Source of the DNA: Marisa cornuarietis
Lineage: Eukaryota; Mollusca; Gastropoda; Architaenioglossa; Ampullariidae
Direction of reading: 5' to 3'
Assembly: GCA_004794655.1 (NCBI GenBank)
Contig: SMMW01000622.1
Span: 4,711,501-4,775,500, forward strand
Length of the DNA: 64,000 nucleotides
Below the pieces are notes generated by a model. That model did not search any database, was not told where the DNA came from, and worked only from the letters and a program-made list of their open reading frames with translations. Below are positions 11,334 to 23,257 of this stretch, one piece after another; the stretch's first letter is position 1; the number at the start of each line of letters is the position of its first letter. The position numbers and the translations under genes were made by a program.

Positions 11334-14300
11334 AAGATACCTTCATTGGCTCAGCTGATTGAAGTACACATCATTTTTGTTCATAGCACGGATACAGTAA
11401 TAATAATACATTGCATTCATTTTGATTTATTTCCCAGCACCAGCACCACCCAAAGCATACATACATGCATACCAGCTCAGAATGTTTTAGAGTAGGCATC
11501 CAAGGCACCTTAAGAATACAATACACACATAAACATGCATAAACGCAACATAAAAGGTAACTGGAGTATTCAGAGAAACCCACTGATGTACAACCCAGTT
11601 AAAAAAAAAAATCACTTCCAGAGAAAGAGATGTCAATGAAGATACAAACCCATGACATCCAATTTTCACTTTCATTGTGACAAGTGCTTTAGCGCTGCGC
11701 CATGGACTACCCCATATATATAAATACTTTTCATATTTGTATTTAGCCATTATTGTTTTCATATACGTATATAATTTACTCGTTGGATGGCAACAAAATA
11801 TTTTTATACAAATTCTAAACAGTTTACAGTCATTCCGATTGTGTCCATTAATTTGAACGTTTAAGCTTTTTTTCCCCCTATCCCTTTGATTTTGTCAGAT
11901 TGATACTGTCAAGAAATATCATCGAGTTGTGCGTAGATTTGCCTTAATAAAAATACAAATAACATGGAGAGTACTTTCTTCTTATCACAAAGTGAATGCC
12001 AGATACCATTTATGCTTTAATGTTTTAATTGTTTATAGAGAGAAGTGATTTTTGAATTTGTGCTTGTATTATACATTTTCTGCCATACAATACAAATTTA
12101 TGTGAAAATGTAATGAGGCAGGAAAACATTATTCCAAGTTTGAACCATATTGAAAAAAAGAACAAATGCTTTTCTAAACGTTTCAAGTACTTTCTTAAAC
12201 TGCCAGTCTCTAGACAGCATGGCAAGCCTTTACTATTATGAAATGGCCTTTATATTTGAACAGGGTATGCCCTTCAGTGTCTTTGCTAAAGTATAACTGA
12301 GTGAAGCCACTAAGGTGATAAAGGAGTTGTTAGGGAGAATTTTTTTTCTCTCTTTTCCAGTCTCTTCCCCCACCATTTGTTTATGGGACCAGTATTTTTC
12401 CATACATATGTACAGGAACTGCTAAGACAATAATTATATGTATTTGTGTATATATGTGTGTATAAAATAGCATATTCCTGTCATAATTTTTTGAATGCAT
12501 TGAATTTGTGTGTTTTTTTTAATTTGATGTGACATCGTATGCAGCTTTTATTTATCCCATTAATCAGGAAGCGGAATTTCCAACCTAAAGGACATTTGTC
12601 CTTGATGCTTTTTAATAACACTTAGCATGACACTGACTTTAATCTCAAGAAAGTTACAGGCCTTTCAAATGCTCAGAACCGACCAGTTACATTGAAAGTG
12701 GCTGTAGATTTTCACGTAAGGGGAAACGTTTATGCTTAACATACAAATTATCTGTAATTCTATATGTGATGTTTCTTATGCAAATTTCTTCTTTTAATAG
12801 GGTTTTGTTTTCTGATATTTTTATCAATGGAGCCATTTACTAGTCACAGATTCATGGCATATCTGGTACCTTTTAAAACTAAATAAATGTATGTCTACAA
12901 AAGTGTAAAAGTATATATCCTTTATCATTTAGAGATCAGTTATTACTTTACAGAATGATTTGTCTTATTTTTGAATCGCAAGAAATGTTTGTTTTTGGTT
13001 ATCTTTAAGATTCCACACAAGCCAGGAAGAGAGCTAGCTTTCCAAGAAATTAGTTTCTGGACCTGACTTATATATGGCATTATTTAGGGTTTTTTTTAAA
13101 CCAGTTTTTTTTTCAATTCCTCTCTTTTATATCTCGAGTGGAATAACAAATGTTTGTCAAATTTTTTGTGGAGAAATGCTACATGGGCATCCTCATGTTC
13201 TACAGTCTGCATAATTGTATTTTCTGTCTCATTGTAAATATAATTTTCTTGTAGACTAGCAAGACTTTTCTACATTTGTGAATTTAGGGATCAAAGATAT
13301 TGGTTGTGACATTGGAATATAAAAACTGCTCATTATTCTTACTGTTACTGGTATTGTGAACTAGCTATAAATCCTACATCCAGTTTGCTTTAATGAGTTA
13401 AATCACTTTCTTCAATCACAGTTCATTTTCTTCTATTTGTTTATTCTAAGTGGACTATTAAAAATTGGTAAATAGCATTGACTTCAAATAAAAATAATTA
13501 CATACCAATGATATAACACACAAATTATGCATTTTGGGCTGCAACATTGCTAACTGAACAGAATACATGAGGAAGAGTGTTTGCAGATCCTGTTCTCCCT
13601 AAAGAATGATTCATGTTAGTCTTTGGTTAGTGCCCTTGTTTTTGTCTGAACTCTGTTGTCCCTGTTTCTGTTGGATTCCTATGCCACTTTTTCTGATAAT
13701 ACAAGACTTACATGTAAAATAGTTGTGGGAATGGGAAGAAAGTGAAAATACACCGTCCCTTTGTGATGAAAAGCATCACTTATTCAATGTGCAGGGATAG
13801 TTTGAATGGCATATATAACTGGTATGGTGCGTTAAAATGTGAAGCTAATACCTCACCAAATCCAAATCCAATGGTTATTTTAGAGTTATGATGGTTTACA
13901 GTTCCTGGTTGTGTCATCAGCTGTTAGACAACATGCATCTGGCTTTGCTTACAAGTAGATTTTTCTTTCTCACTGCCTCCAAAAGTATATTTGCATGTCT
14001 CACATTTTAGAATTTGATTTTGGTGAAATTTATTGCAGTTATACAGATGTAATATTTGTGATAAAATTTTAGACTTTGATGTTATTTGCAAATTTTCTCT
14101 ATGAACATATTCTATATGTTAACACAAATAGCATACTTAACTGCATTTAGAAACCCTGGTCCAGATGCTGCTGCCTTTTAACACTAATGCTTCTGTTACG
14201 ATATTAAATGATCTTACATTTCAACAAAGTGTTGCATCATTTCAGTGTGCCTTTTTGCGCGTGCGAGACAATGCTGATCTAAGACAGTAAAACATAGACC

Positions 14301-14880
14301 AACTGTTGTTTACAAATAACAAGCAGGTTAGATCAATATTTGCCGCTGCAGACTCGAAATAAATGTGTATCTTTGCGTGAACTAGGGTAGAATTAGTGAG
14401 ATGAATAACGAGAATATCAGTAATTATGGAAAAGGTAGCATCTGAGTACAATTTTTAATGAAAAGTAACTAGCTGAAGGAGGATTGACTAAGACCGCTAA
14501 CGATGAAAAAGAACCGCTACTCAATCTCTTAGGAGATGGCAGTTTTCTCCCTTGACTTCAGTAACGCACCATGAACATGTTACACACGTCCGTTCCCCAA
14601 CCATGCCCATTATTTCCTCAACTATTTCATTGATACGACTTGTCGCAAACGTCAGATGAGAGGTATTTACTACGAATTATCACTTTTTTTTATTATAAAT
14701 TCTTGTGACGAGTGTATCTCATCTGTTTATTCTACTCAGAATCAACCAAAAGGCGTGGTCACCCGGGACAGGTTAGTTCACAGGAACTTGTATTAAGACA
14801 CGTCCGTGATCGAGTTCACACGACACATGGATATTCAGTAGTAAACTTCCATGACGATTCATTTGCTTATGGCGATTTAT
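11334..14880. other. Fringe 3' UTR and intergenic DNA, no further gene seen
   Basis: AT-rich sequence after the Fringe stop codon. Candidate AATAAA signals on the plus strand are at about 11946 and 12882; I cannot tell which is used. Apart from the probable SINE near 11.6-11.72 kb no element or coding exon could be recognised. Open frames here are short, with no family motif. Confidence 0.4.
11595..11722 (-). repeat. Probable tRNA-derived SINE head
   Basis: On the minus strand the sequence reads GGGGTAGTCCATGGCGCAGC, then CTAAAGCACTTGTCACAATG and, about 30 bp on, GGGTTTGTATC. This has the spacing and wording of a Pol III A box (TGGCGCAGNGG type) and a degraded B box (GGTTCGAATC type). No repeat partner was aligned in the window, so the boundary is approximate. 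Confidence 0.4.
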
Positions 14881-15091
14881 GGCAGAACTTTCTTATAGGA
14901 GGGGAAATGTGACGTCATAGGCTGGTCTATGTTATTTTGTCAGAGGTTTGGGGTTAGGGTTTGGTTTAGGTTTAGTTTATTAGGTACAATTGGGCAATTG
15001 AGTGAAGCGAGCAGACGATAATGCCGCGAGCCATTTCTGTTATGGCCGCCGTGTTGCTCCCCCCTCCCTCCCCCCATAAGAAAGCTGTTCC
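14881..15091 (+). mobile_element. MITE copy 1 (211 bp, hAT-like ends)
   Basis: Terminal inverted repeats begin GGCAGAACTTTCTTATAGGA at the left; the right end, reverse-complemented, begins GGAACAGCTTTCTTATGGGG. The 8-bp sequence CGATTTAT is duplicated on both sides (14873-14880 and 15092-15099), which fits a hAT-type transposase acting in trans. The interior holds a perfect CRE palindrome (TGACGTCA, about 14910) and TTAGGGTTTGG-like runs. A second copy in inverted orientation lies at 50156-50373. It is non-coding, so the short open frame running across its left end is not a gene. Confidence 0.8.
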
Positions 15092-15791
15092 CGATTTATT
15101 TTCTGGATCAGTATGATTCATTCATAGCTTCATTAAAAAAAATTACTTGTAGAACCTCATCATTCATAAACGAAAGAATTTTTTTCCACAAAGTTTGATA
15201 ATTAAGTACCAATCAAGGCTTAGGGTTAACTTCAATTTAACAAACTTACATAATAAAATACTCCTCTGCATTATCATTCTTGTTTAAATTATTCCTATTT
15301 AATGCTGGTTCAGTTACTTAATTTTCCTGTCTTACTCCCTAAGTCCGCATATGACAATTGTCTACATAGGAAACCTGCTGTTAAATCCTTGGGAAGTTAG
15401 CATTTTCAGCATAATATTTGTGGAGCTTTAAATGTAGCTAATAATAAAACTTCAGTTATTTGATTTAACTATGTTTTTCATTTTTAACAAATTTAAATTA
15501 AAAAAATAAACATGATAACTTGAAACTTTTGGTGTGATTACTGTAGTTATATCGTAATTAAATACTAGTTAAATACAACACAAAGAGGAAAAAGGAAACT
15601 TTCTCTCCATTTGTTTATGTGTGTTTGCTTTACAGGAAGATGTCAGCTTTACCAAATTGAAATGAAAAGTGGCAGAAAAGAAAGTGCTTAGAAAAGACAT
15701 CTGCTGCTAGCGAGAGCAATGATCCACTACTCACTACTTGTTCAAGATAACTGAATTATTATTAAAGAAAGATCTGTAATGTGATCTAAAA
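15092..15791 (+). promoter_or_regulatory. 5' region of the SLC35D-type gene
   Basis: AT-rich. A plausible acceptor (TTTGCTTTACAG ending at about 15635) suggests that the coding exon begins there with about 155 nt of 5' UTR, preceded by an untranslated first exon not located here. The UTR contains a short upstream frame starting ATGTCAGCTTTACC and ending in TGA, which could dampen translation. No promoter motif was identified. Confidence 0.35.
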
Positions 15792-18700
15792 ATGGGGCAC
15801 AAGGACAGCTCAACAGTGGTAGAGCTAGAAGTCATTGGGCATGAGATTGCTGGCCTTCAGACAATCCTCAAGGGCATTGCTGCTGCAGCATTCTATGGCA
15901 TTTGCTCTGTGTCATCAGCATTTGTTACTAAGGCCTTGCTGGACACCATGAAGTTTGATTTCCCAGTCATAGTTATGGTTGCACAGATGGTTTTCACCAT
16001 CATCATCCTGGAAGGGTTAAGATTTGCAGAGGTGATAGATCTTCCTCTGTACACCTTCAAGCGTGGACTTTCTTTCGTTTGGCCTGCAGTTTTCTACGGA
16101 CTGAATGCAGTCTTTTCATTGAGTGCTCTTGCCCACATGAATATCGCCATGTATGGCGTGTTGAAACGGTGCGTGCCAATCTCTACCATGATTTTCTCTA
16201 CATTTATTCTTAATCAGGGCTGCCCCTCACGTGTCATCATGCTCACTGTCTTCATGCTGAGTATTGGATGTGTCATTGCAGGTGAGTTTAAAGAGATATT
16301 TCAAAGAGTTCTTTTAATTAAGAGCTTTATTTTTAAAGCTATGGATATCACATTCTTTAGGCAGTGGTGACTTAATAATATTCATTTTTTATATTGTTTG
16401 GATCATAGAGTCGATTGGCTTAAAATTTATTTTTTTTAAATGCTACTTTATTTTTACTGACCTTTATACCTGTCCAACCAATGTGAAATAGCTGTAAATG
16501 CAGAAGTTTTTCCATAATTACTATCATTAGAAACAGTATAGGACCAAGAGAAACACCATACCTAGAGCATATCATTGCTAGCTTGTACTATAGTTATCAT
16601 TCACTTTGTTCTGCCTGAGTTTTTTATAAACATAATGAACCACATAAATGATAACAATATTTCTTGGCAAACAAAAAAAGACAAAACATTTATTAGACTA
16701 CTGATTTAGTTCATTTGAAGGAATGAGAACATCCAAACTTAAGTTATGGTGTAAGGCTTCTGCACTTTGTGTGCATTGCATAAGCAGTGCCTTGTACTAG
16801 CTGTGTAGAGTTCTTACAAACTAGAGGAAAATGGCCTGTTTTCAACCTCAGCAGCCAGCATATTCAAGTGTAACAATTTATTTTTCAGGCAAATTGCTAT
16901 GCATTTTATAAGTTTGATTTTTTTTAAAGAATAAGATATGCAGAAAATAGATGAACAAGTACTTTTGACAATATTTTGACAAGTATTTTTGTTTTTGTTG
17001 GTTTTGTTTGTTATTTATTTTGGCCCAGCTTCCAACTTCTTTTTGGCCATCATTATTTGTCACTTAATACTAAAAGGAAAAGAAATCTGAAAGCTGCTAA
17101 GTTGACCAAACGGTTTCGGATTTGACTGTTAGTTTCACCTGCAGCTCAGGGTTTGTTTTGTTTTGTTTTGGATGCAGAGGAACTATTACATTCTGTCATT
17201 ACATATTAGTGGGCTATTGATAATTGTGCTGGATAGAATTTACTATAAAGTATAATTTATCTCTGGCCCAAAAGGTGTATTATTATTATTAAATTTGATG
17301 TTCAGTATGCAATTGTTAAACACTACATTTTCAAAAACATGTTTGGTGTTATTCATGCTACATTCTTTAGACTTCCTAGAGCTAGAATCACGTTATCTAC
17401 ACTCATTTATCCTAGCAGCAATCCAAATATACAACCGACTCCTGGATAGGACACACACATAAATGCAGATGGCCATACTCCTTGTCCCCTTCCTATATTG
17501 TCCACTTGCGTGCATACTTTTCCAGTTTTGAGTGGTAATATGGATGTGTACAGATGTTAACAGTTTTTTAATAGGCTGTGTTAATGTTTAAGGTAAGGTG
17601 ATGTTCTTATGCTACCATTGGCAGACAAAACAATTTGCTGAAAAGGATTAATAAAGATATTTTGTGTAATAATAAAGCGCACTTTCCTGCTGGCAGCAAG
17701 CCCAGTGTGCTTTGACATAAGTAATCATGCAGTCAGCAGTATCCATGTACAGAGGTAATTCTAGGCTGCGGCCTTGCGGGATTCCCGCAAAATTTCGCTG
17801 AGGGGCGCATAGTCTGAAAGTCAGCGCGACCATGCGCCCGCAAACATACCGTGGCTGGCGCACTTTTGAACACGCGATGCGGCACTTCAAAAATAATTGT
17901 TGTCATTCTTCGCGCTGGTTTGAAACCGACCCACTAGAATCGATGCTAATGACTGGACAGTTTTCAAACTGACCAGTTGTTATCCATCTGATGCAACCTG
18001 CTCCAAATTTCGCGCCAGGAAATAAATTGTTGACGCGTCCACAGCGAAGACATTTGGGACGGGACTCACGGGAGAGATCAAAGGGTATCGGAAGCAAGCG
18101 AGTTGAAAACGAAGTGAACGCGGCTGTCAACTCTGTTTGACTTTTCGTTCGCGACCAGAGCAGCAGAAGATGCCCCGTAAAGTAGAAATCGACAAGGACA
18201 GGAAGAAACAGAAACTCGTGAGAGTGTGCCGCACACACATTGTTGGAACTGAAAATGTAGACAACGAAATAGACAAATTGAGACAGAGACCGCACGTAAA
18301 AAAAAACACGCATCCAGAGAACCTGTCAGTGTGAATGGCTGAAGAAATGGCCTTAGCTAATGAACGAGGACGAAGGCATGAGAAGTGTGCATAAAACAAT
18401 AAGAATAACACGTACGTTTACAACCCCGGGTGTGTCAAGTACCGAACGAGGACGCTGCAGAGACATTCAGACTTCCGACCATAGGCACTCTTTGGAGGCT
18501 GAAATTCTTCAGAAAGATTTCAGCCAGGTAAACTATTTTCAATTCTAATTTATTTCAGCCCTCATGACCTTTTCGGAACTTATGCCGGCGGTATTATATA
18601 GCACTTAAAAACAACGTGTTTAGAACTTGATACAACATCACAGGACATAGAAGCTAGCAGGGTTGCTTTTGCGACAATCTGTGCAAGAACATTAATGACA

Positions 18701-20256
18701 GGTTCCCAAAAGATGCAGGGGATGTTGCCTCTGGATTTTGAGTTCTTTCCATGCGCCCCATCTTTTTCCTGTCTGCAGAAGACAGAACACCCTATGGAGA
18801 CAAAAAATTAAATATCTTAACAGATTTCTTTGGAAAACCAGCACGTGGGCAGCAAATTCAGTAAAACCTTGCTTGACAAAGCAGCATATTTAGAGGAATG
18901 GATTGTGGTCAAAGAAACTGTAACGCAGAATGCATATCGGAGAGATTCCACAAGCTGTTTAAACTGTTATTTGATTTTTACAGGGATTCATTTCCCAATA
19001 TGCTGGTTCTTGGAAAGCTGTGCCTCCTTATGCTATACCACAATGCAGGCTGTGAGAGGGGGCTTCGGCCATCAAAACCTAATAAAGTCCTCTCGTAGAA
19101 GTTGCCTCGAGGAGAAACATTTAAACCCCTGCACTAATGAGACATGTGAAAAGTGTCTAAACATTAGCTCATAGCCCAATGAGATGGACACAAAGACTAA
19201 TTGGTTTGCAAATTTAGGATGCTATGATCACACTAATGATGATGAAAGATAATTTATCGATATAAAAGAAAAAGATATATATGTGATTAATCTTCAATTT
19301 CTTATGATTAATAAAGTATTTTGCTGTATACCAAATATTTATCGGGAAAAGCAATGAAAATGTTTCGAGAGACCCCTTGTTTCATTTGAAGGGCCCCTTT
19401 TTTCCATTGAGAGGGCCCCAGGGCCCCTCTTTTTGAAATCCTAGAATTACCTCTGCATGTAGATTAGCAGACTCCACAGCACAATCTCACTTAGGTGAAG
19501 AAAGATCTTTTGTATGTTTTATTTGCATTTGTAGGGATAAAAGCGATGGCATATGCATGAGATAACCTTTACCTTTTTATAAACTCTTATACAGGCTATG
19601 GTGACCTGACCTTCAACTTGACTGCATACCTGTGTGGCATCATCAGTAATTTCACACAAGCACTGTATCTGTTGTTGGTTCAGCGCCATGCCCAACACCA
19701 TAAGATGTCAACCACAGAGACCCTGCATCTCAACTGCTACAACTCTCTGCCTATTCTTCTGCTTGTTGCTTTGGTTAATGGCGAGTCCAGCAATGTGAGG
19801 AACTATCCAATAAATGAACACCCTACATTTTTCCTAATGTTTGGTACAACCATTGTGGTGGGTATACTGCTGAACTACTCCCTCTTCCTGTGTACAGGGC
19901 TGACCTCTGCACTGACCACCAGTGTGGTGGGAGGCCTCAAAGCCATGGTGCAGACACTTCTTGGACTCTTCACATTTGGGGGAGTCAGCCACAATGTGCC
20001 TACCTATGTTGGCATCTCTCTCAACTTGTTGGGTGGCATAGGCTACATTGCAGCTAAGTATCAGGAGAACAGAAAGGTGCATAAGGACTTACACAAGGTG
20101 ATGTCTCTGCCCTCCTTCACTGCCAAGGGCTTTTTTAAGGGCAAAGGTCAGGAAGAGGCATCAGAAGACAATATGTCTTGCTCAGCAGAAGTGAGGAATG
20201 GGGAGTGTATTAAAGAAAGGGGTGATAAAGACCATAAGATCTCACTGCATCATTGA
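15792..20256 (+). CDS. SLC35D-family nucleotide-sugar transporter (complete, two coding exons)
   Basis: Ten-helix drug/metabolite superfamily antiporter that moves a nucleotide sugar from cytosol into Golgi or ER in exchange for the nucleoside monophosphate. Exons 15792-16281 and 19595-20256 join in phase 1 (…SIGCVIAG|YGDLTFNL…), giving 383 aa. Diagnostic segments are AMYGVLKRCVPISTM (near residue 120), GYGDLTFN at the junction, and the GLTSALTTSVVGGLKAM signature followed by LNLLGGIGYIAAKYQENRK. Compared with recalled human sequences, MYGVLKRC and YxAKxxExRK are closer to SLC35D3 than to SLC35D1/D2, but the substrate cannot be called from sequence. The C-terminal tail is charged and probably cytosolic. 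The intron holds a hAT element. The position just downstream of Fringe is notable because Drosophila Fringe depends on an SLC35D transporter. Confidence 0.9.
17750..19455 (+). mobile_element. hAT DNA transposon with 6-bp target duplication, decayed
   Basis: A 1706-bp element in the SLC35D intron. It has perfect 16-bp inverted ends, CAGAGGTAATTCTAGG at 17750-17765 and its complement at 19440-19455, flanked by CATGTA at 17744-17749 and 19456-19461. Six-base duplications are reported for a minority hAT lineage; eight is usual. The coding remnant at about 18170-18330 is a basic N-terminal stretch (MPRKVEIDKDRKKQK). At about 18950-19100 the hAT C-terminal dimerisation region is legible (FPNMLVLGKLCLLMLYHNAG then CERGL). 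The catalytic centre is not recoverable in one frame, so it is inactive. Confidence 0.82.
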
Positions 20257-22200
20257 TTAAGGCCTGCCATAGGAAAACTGTCATTATTCTTTTGTTGTTA
20301 AGTTCACAGCTTGCTAAAGATGCCATTATTTAGGGGCGGATACAACTCATTTTTAATTTGATCTTGATGTAGAGCACACTTTGCATAAATTTGCTCATTG
20401 CTGTGAGATAAAAACATTATTTTATTGTACAGCTTTAAAGGATTATTCCCTAGAGATATATTGAGATACGTGGTTAATGCCACCATTATCATTGTACATC
20501 AGGAAAGTACCAATGTTTACATATCTGAATGTTCAATTATACTATTCACAGTATTGATGACCTAAATTGCATCAGAAAGATTTTAATTCGGTAAAGAATC
20601 GCTAATATATTTTTGACTAGGTATTTATATTGTAAAAGATGTTTTTGTTGACTTTAAAAGCTGTGAGGGGGTCAGTCTATGCATGCCTGCTCGTGCCATT
20701 ACTGTGTGGTTCACAAACTGCAGACCTATTGTGTTTAATGGTTTTTATGGACAAGCAAAGGGTTGACCTGGTGATAATTTGTTTTTGGGCTGAGATATTT
20801 ATCGTTGTGCTTCTTTTCAGTTGTTCTCCATTTCTTGGTACATTGAAATGGACCACATCTCTTCTGTTGGGGAAGTTTGTACATTAGGGGATACACGTAT
20901 TTGTCTTTGACTTGTTTTGTTCTTCTGTTTTCTAGGAGCCTTATGATAGTTCGTACTCTGAGTGTTGCAAGGCCTAAGAATTTTTTTCCCTCTGTCAGCC
21001 AGGCTACAAAGTAGAAAGATAAGCTCATTCTACATTTGTTTACTCAAAAAATTTATTATCAGAGTATGTTGTGTGCCTTCTAGTGGCCTGCAATGATGAT
21101 TAATTTTGTAAAGAATGTCTTGATCATCAGACTATTTTCTGTGCCAATGTTGTTCTAGACTGCTGTGCCATTCTCTTTACTGTAAATAAAAAAAAATCTT
21201 GTATGGTGGGGAGATATTTACTGACTCCCATCATATGAGAACAATTTTGTGAATGCAACTAAAAGTGAATGCAATTATCATCAGGGTCTTATCTTTCCTG
21301 TGTCAAGCATGACTGAGGAAAGCTCATTTTACACAATCAGTGCAGCAAATTACGCAGAAGAAGGAAGATTCATAATAACTCTTTTTTTTCTTATTTTTGT
21401 GAACTTTTTTTACGATATTGGTTGCCCAAATGTACCTGTAACAGATTTTTGGACCAAGTATTTCCTGCCAATGAAATGTCTAATTGGTGTAAAATATAAT
21501 CTCCGTTGTGCTGCTAGTAAATTCATGTAGTTCATATTTTACGGTTGTTACTCTAATATCCATTTGTTTTGGTTTTCTGCACAAGGTGTACTGTGTGCAA
21601 GCAGTTAACTGTTCTTCTGTAAGGTATGCAACACATGCAATGGTTATTTCCCCCAATCCCAAAAACATAAATTTCATGTATGTCTTTATTTTCAATTTAG
21701 TTCTAAAACCAACTTTACGGAAATCCCTGTATATTTATTTTTCAAAAATTCAGAATGTTATTAACTGTATGAACGCAAGCTATTTATTACTATCACATAA
21801 CCACAAATACAAATGGAGGCGTTAACTTGTACCTTATGTTAAGAGTGCTAATATTACCACGACTGTGATTACTGACAAAGATATGAACTTATCATTTGTG
21901 AACTATAATCAAATAGTTTAAGTTCTTAAGGTTGAAGCAGCATTGTCAGGATGCATGTAAGCAATTGCTGTTCAGAAGTGCCCAATATGCTTAATTCAAA
22001 GAAACAAATTTGGCCAAAAACCTGTTTTTGCTGCCTTGGACCGTTTTTTTTCAGTTTTATCTGTTTTTACAGGCATAATCACAAAAATTGTGGGTATTTT
22101 TGTTGGAATAAAGGTTCATAAAGAAATTTACATTTATTTTCTTTTTTTAAAATAATCTGTACTACAGCATTTAAAAACCATGCATCCAGCATCCTAAGCA
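20257..22200 (+). other. SLC35D 3' UTR and downstream intergenic DNA
   Basis: An AATAAA signal inside GTAAATAAAAAAAAA at about 21185 is the best candidate for the end of the transcript, giving a UTR of about 0.9 kb. Beyond it the sequence is AT-rich with no recognisable exon or element up to 22.2 kb; open frames here have no family motif. Confidence 0.4.
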
Positions 22201-23257
22201 CCCCGTGGTCTCCTAGTGCCGGGGGTGAACACCCAACCTCTCTCTGGATGGGTGAGTGTCCTGCCTCTTTCCTCTTCACTGCACTTGTTACTATCTCGCA
22301 GGTCCTTTCACTTGTAACCGTGCGGTGAGATCTTTTGGGGGTTTAACAAACTTTCAACACCCAAACATAACCAGGAACTGTCAGCAGGTCTGAAATCTTT
22401 ATTTTCACTGGCTGCCACGGCTGCGACTCGTCAGGGGGGGACTCGAACTCAGGCACGTCTGTTTTTTCTCTCTGTCAGCTCAGCACTCTCTCTCTGTCAG
22501 CCTCGCGACTTTTTTTGTTGGCTTTAAAAGGGAAAGTGCTTCCATCGAAAGGCGATTTCGCACTAACCTCGCGACTTGTCTCAGCTCTGCCCTTATATAC
22601 CCTAACTATTCCGCAATGCTCAGCGTTTTTGTACCGATATGCTGTTTCCTGTGTACTTCAACACTGTTGCCAAATCTTAACAGGTGGCCTACCGGAAATC
22701 TTAACATTGTCGCCAAATCTTAACAGGTGGCCTACCGACCCCCTACACACCTTTATTCTTTTTCGTCAAAACGCGTAACTCCTTCACTGCGCCGTTTTTT
22801 CCTTTTCTATCCTCTGCCTTTTGGTCCATTTCAATACTTCCAAATATTTTTTTTTTTTTAATTTCTGCTTTTCTCAGCGGCCTTCTTTAGCCCCCCCCCC
22901 CGCGTTTTGCCGTGCATGGCGACCTGTGTCGGGGGAGAATGGGATCTTGGAGGCTGAGGTCACTGATGGGTTGCGGCCCATCATACCAACATTCCTCTTT
23001 GGCCCAGACTTCTCGGGGACAGGAGGTTGGTGCTGGCCCGCACCAATCAATCGGCTGGTCGTGCAGTGCCCCTAGCTTTGCTAAAGGCTGCGGCCTGGGT
23101 CAATCTGATCCACATTCTCGTAGGTCGGAGTATACTTCTCCTGTAGCCTTTATGCAGCCCTGCTGGATATACCCATGCGGTACCGCTCGGCTGCATCCCC
23201 TAGATGGACTCCGTGGTGGGTGGGGAGCAGGAGAACTGAAGTTTCATTTTTTCCTCA
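22200..23257 (+). repeat. Repetitive GC-richer region upstream of the jockey-like ORF1
   Basis: The sharp change in base composition at 22.2 kb and the CT-rich, stop-rich sequence mark the 5' leader of the LINE or an older element. It contains a direct repeat of 26 bp (starting GCCAAATCTTAACAGGTGGC) at 22669-22694 and 22712-22737, period 43 bp. A B-box-like GAGTTCGAGTCC can be read on the minus strand near 22440, so a SINE fragment may be included. The boundary with the LINE is uncertain. Confidence 0.4.

Noticed and set aside
14712..14912. 66-codon plus-strand frame
   Set aside because: It runs across the left end of the MITE and resembles no known protein.
14940..14990. TTAGGG-like runs suggesting a telomere or interstitial telomeric repeat
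   Set aside because: Only a few degenerate units, shared by both MITE copies, so they are part of the element.
17903..18411. Minus-strand frames of 94-136 codons in the SLC35D intron
   Set aside because: They lie within the hAT element, opposite its transposase remnant; hydrophobic composition is the complement of a lysine-rich plus strand.
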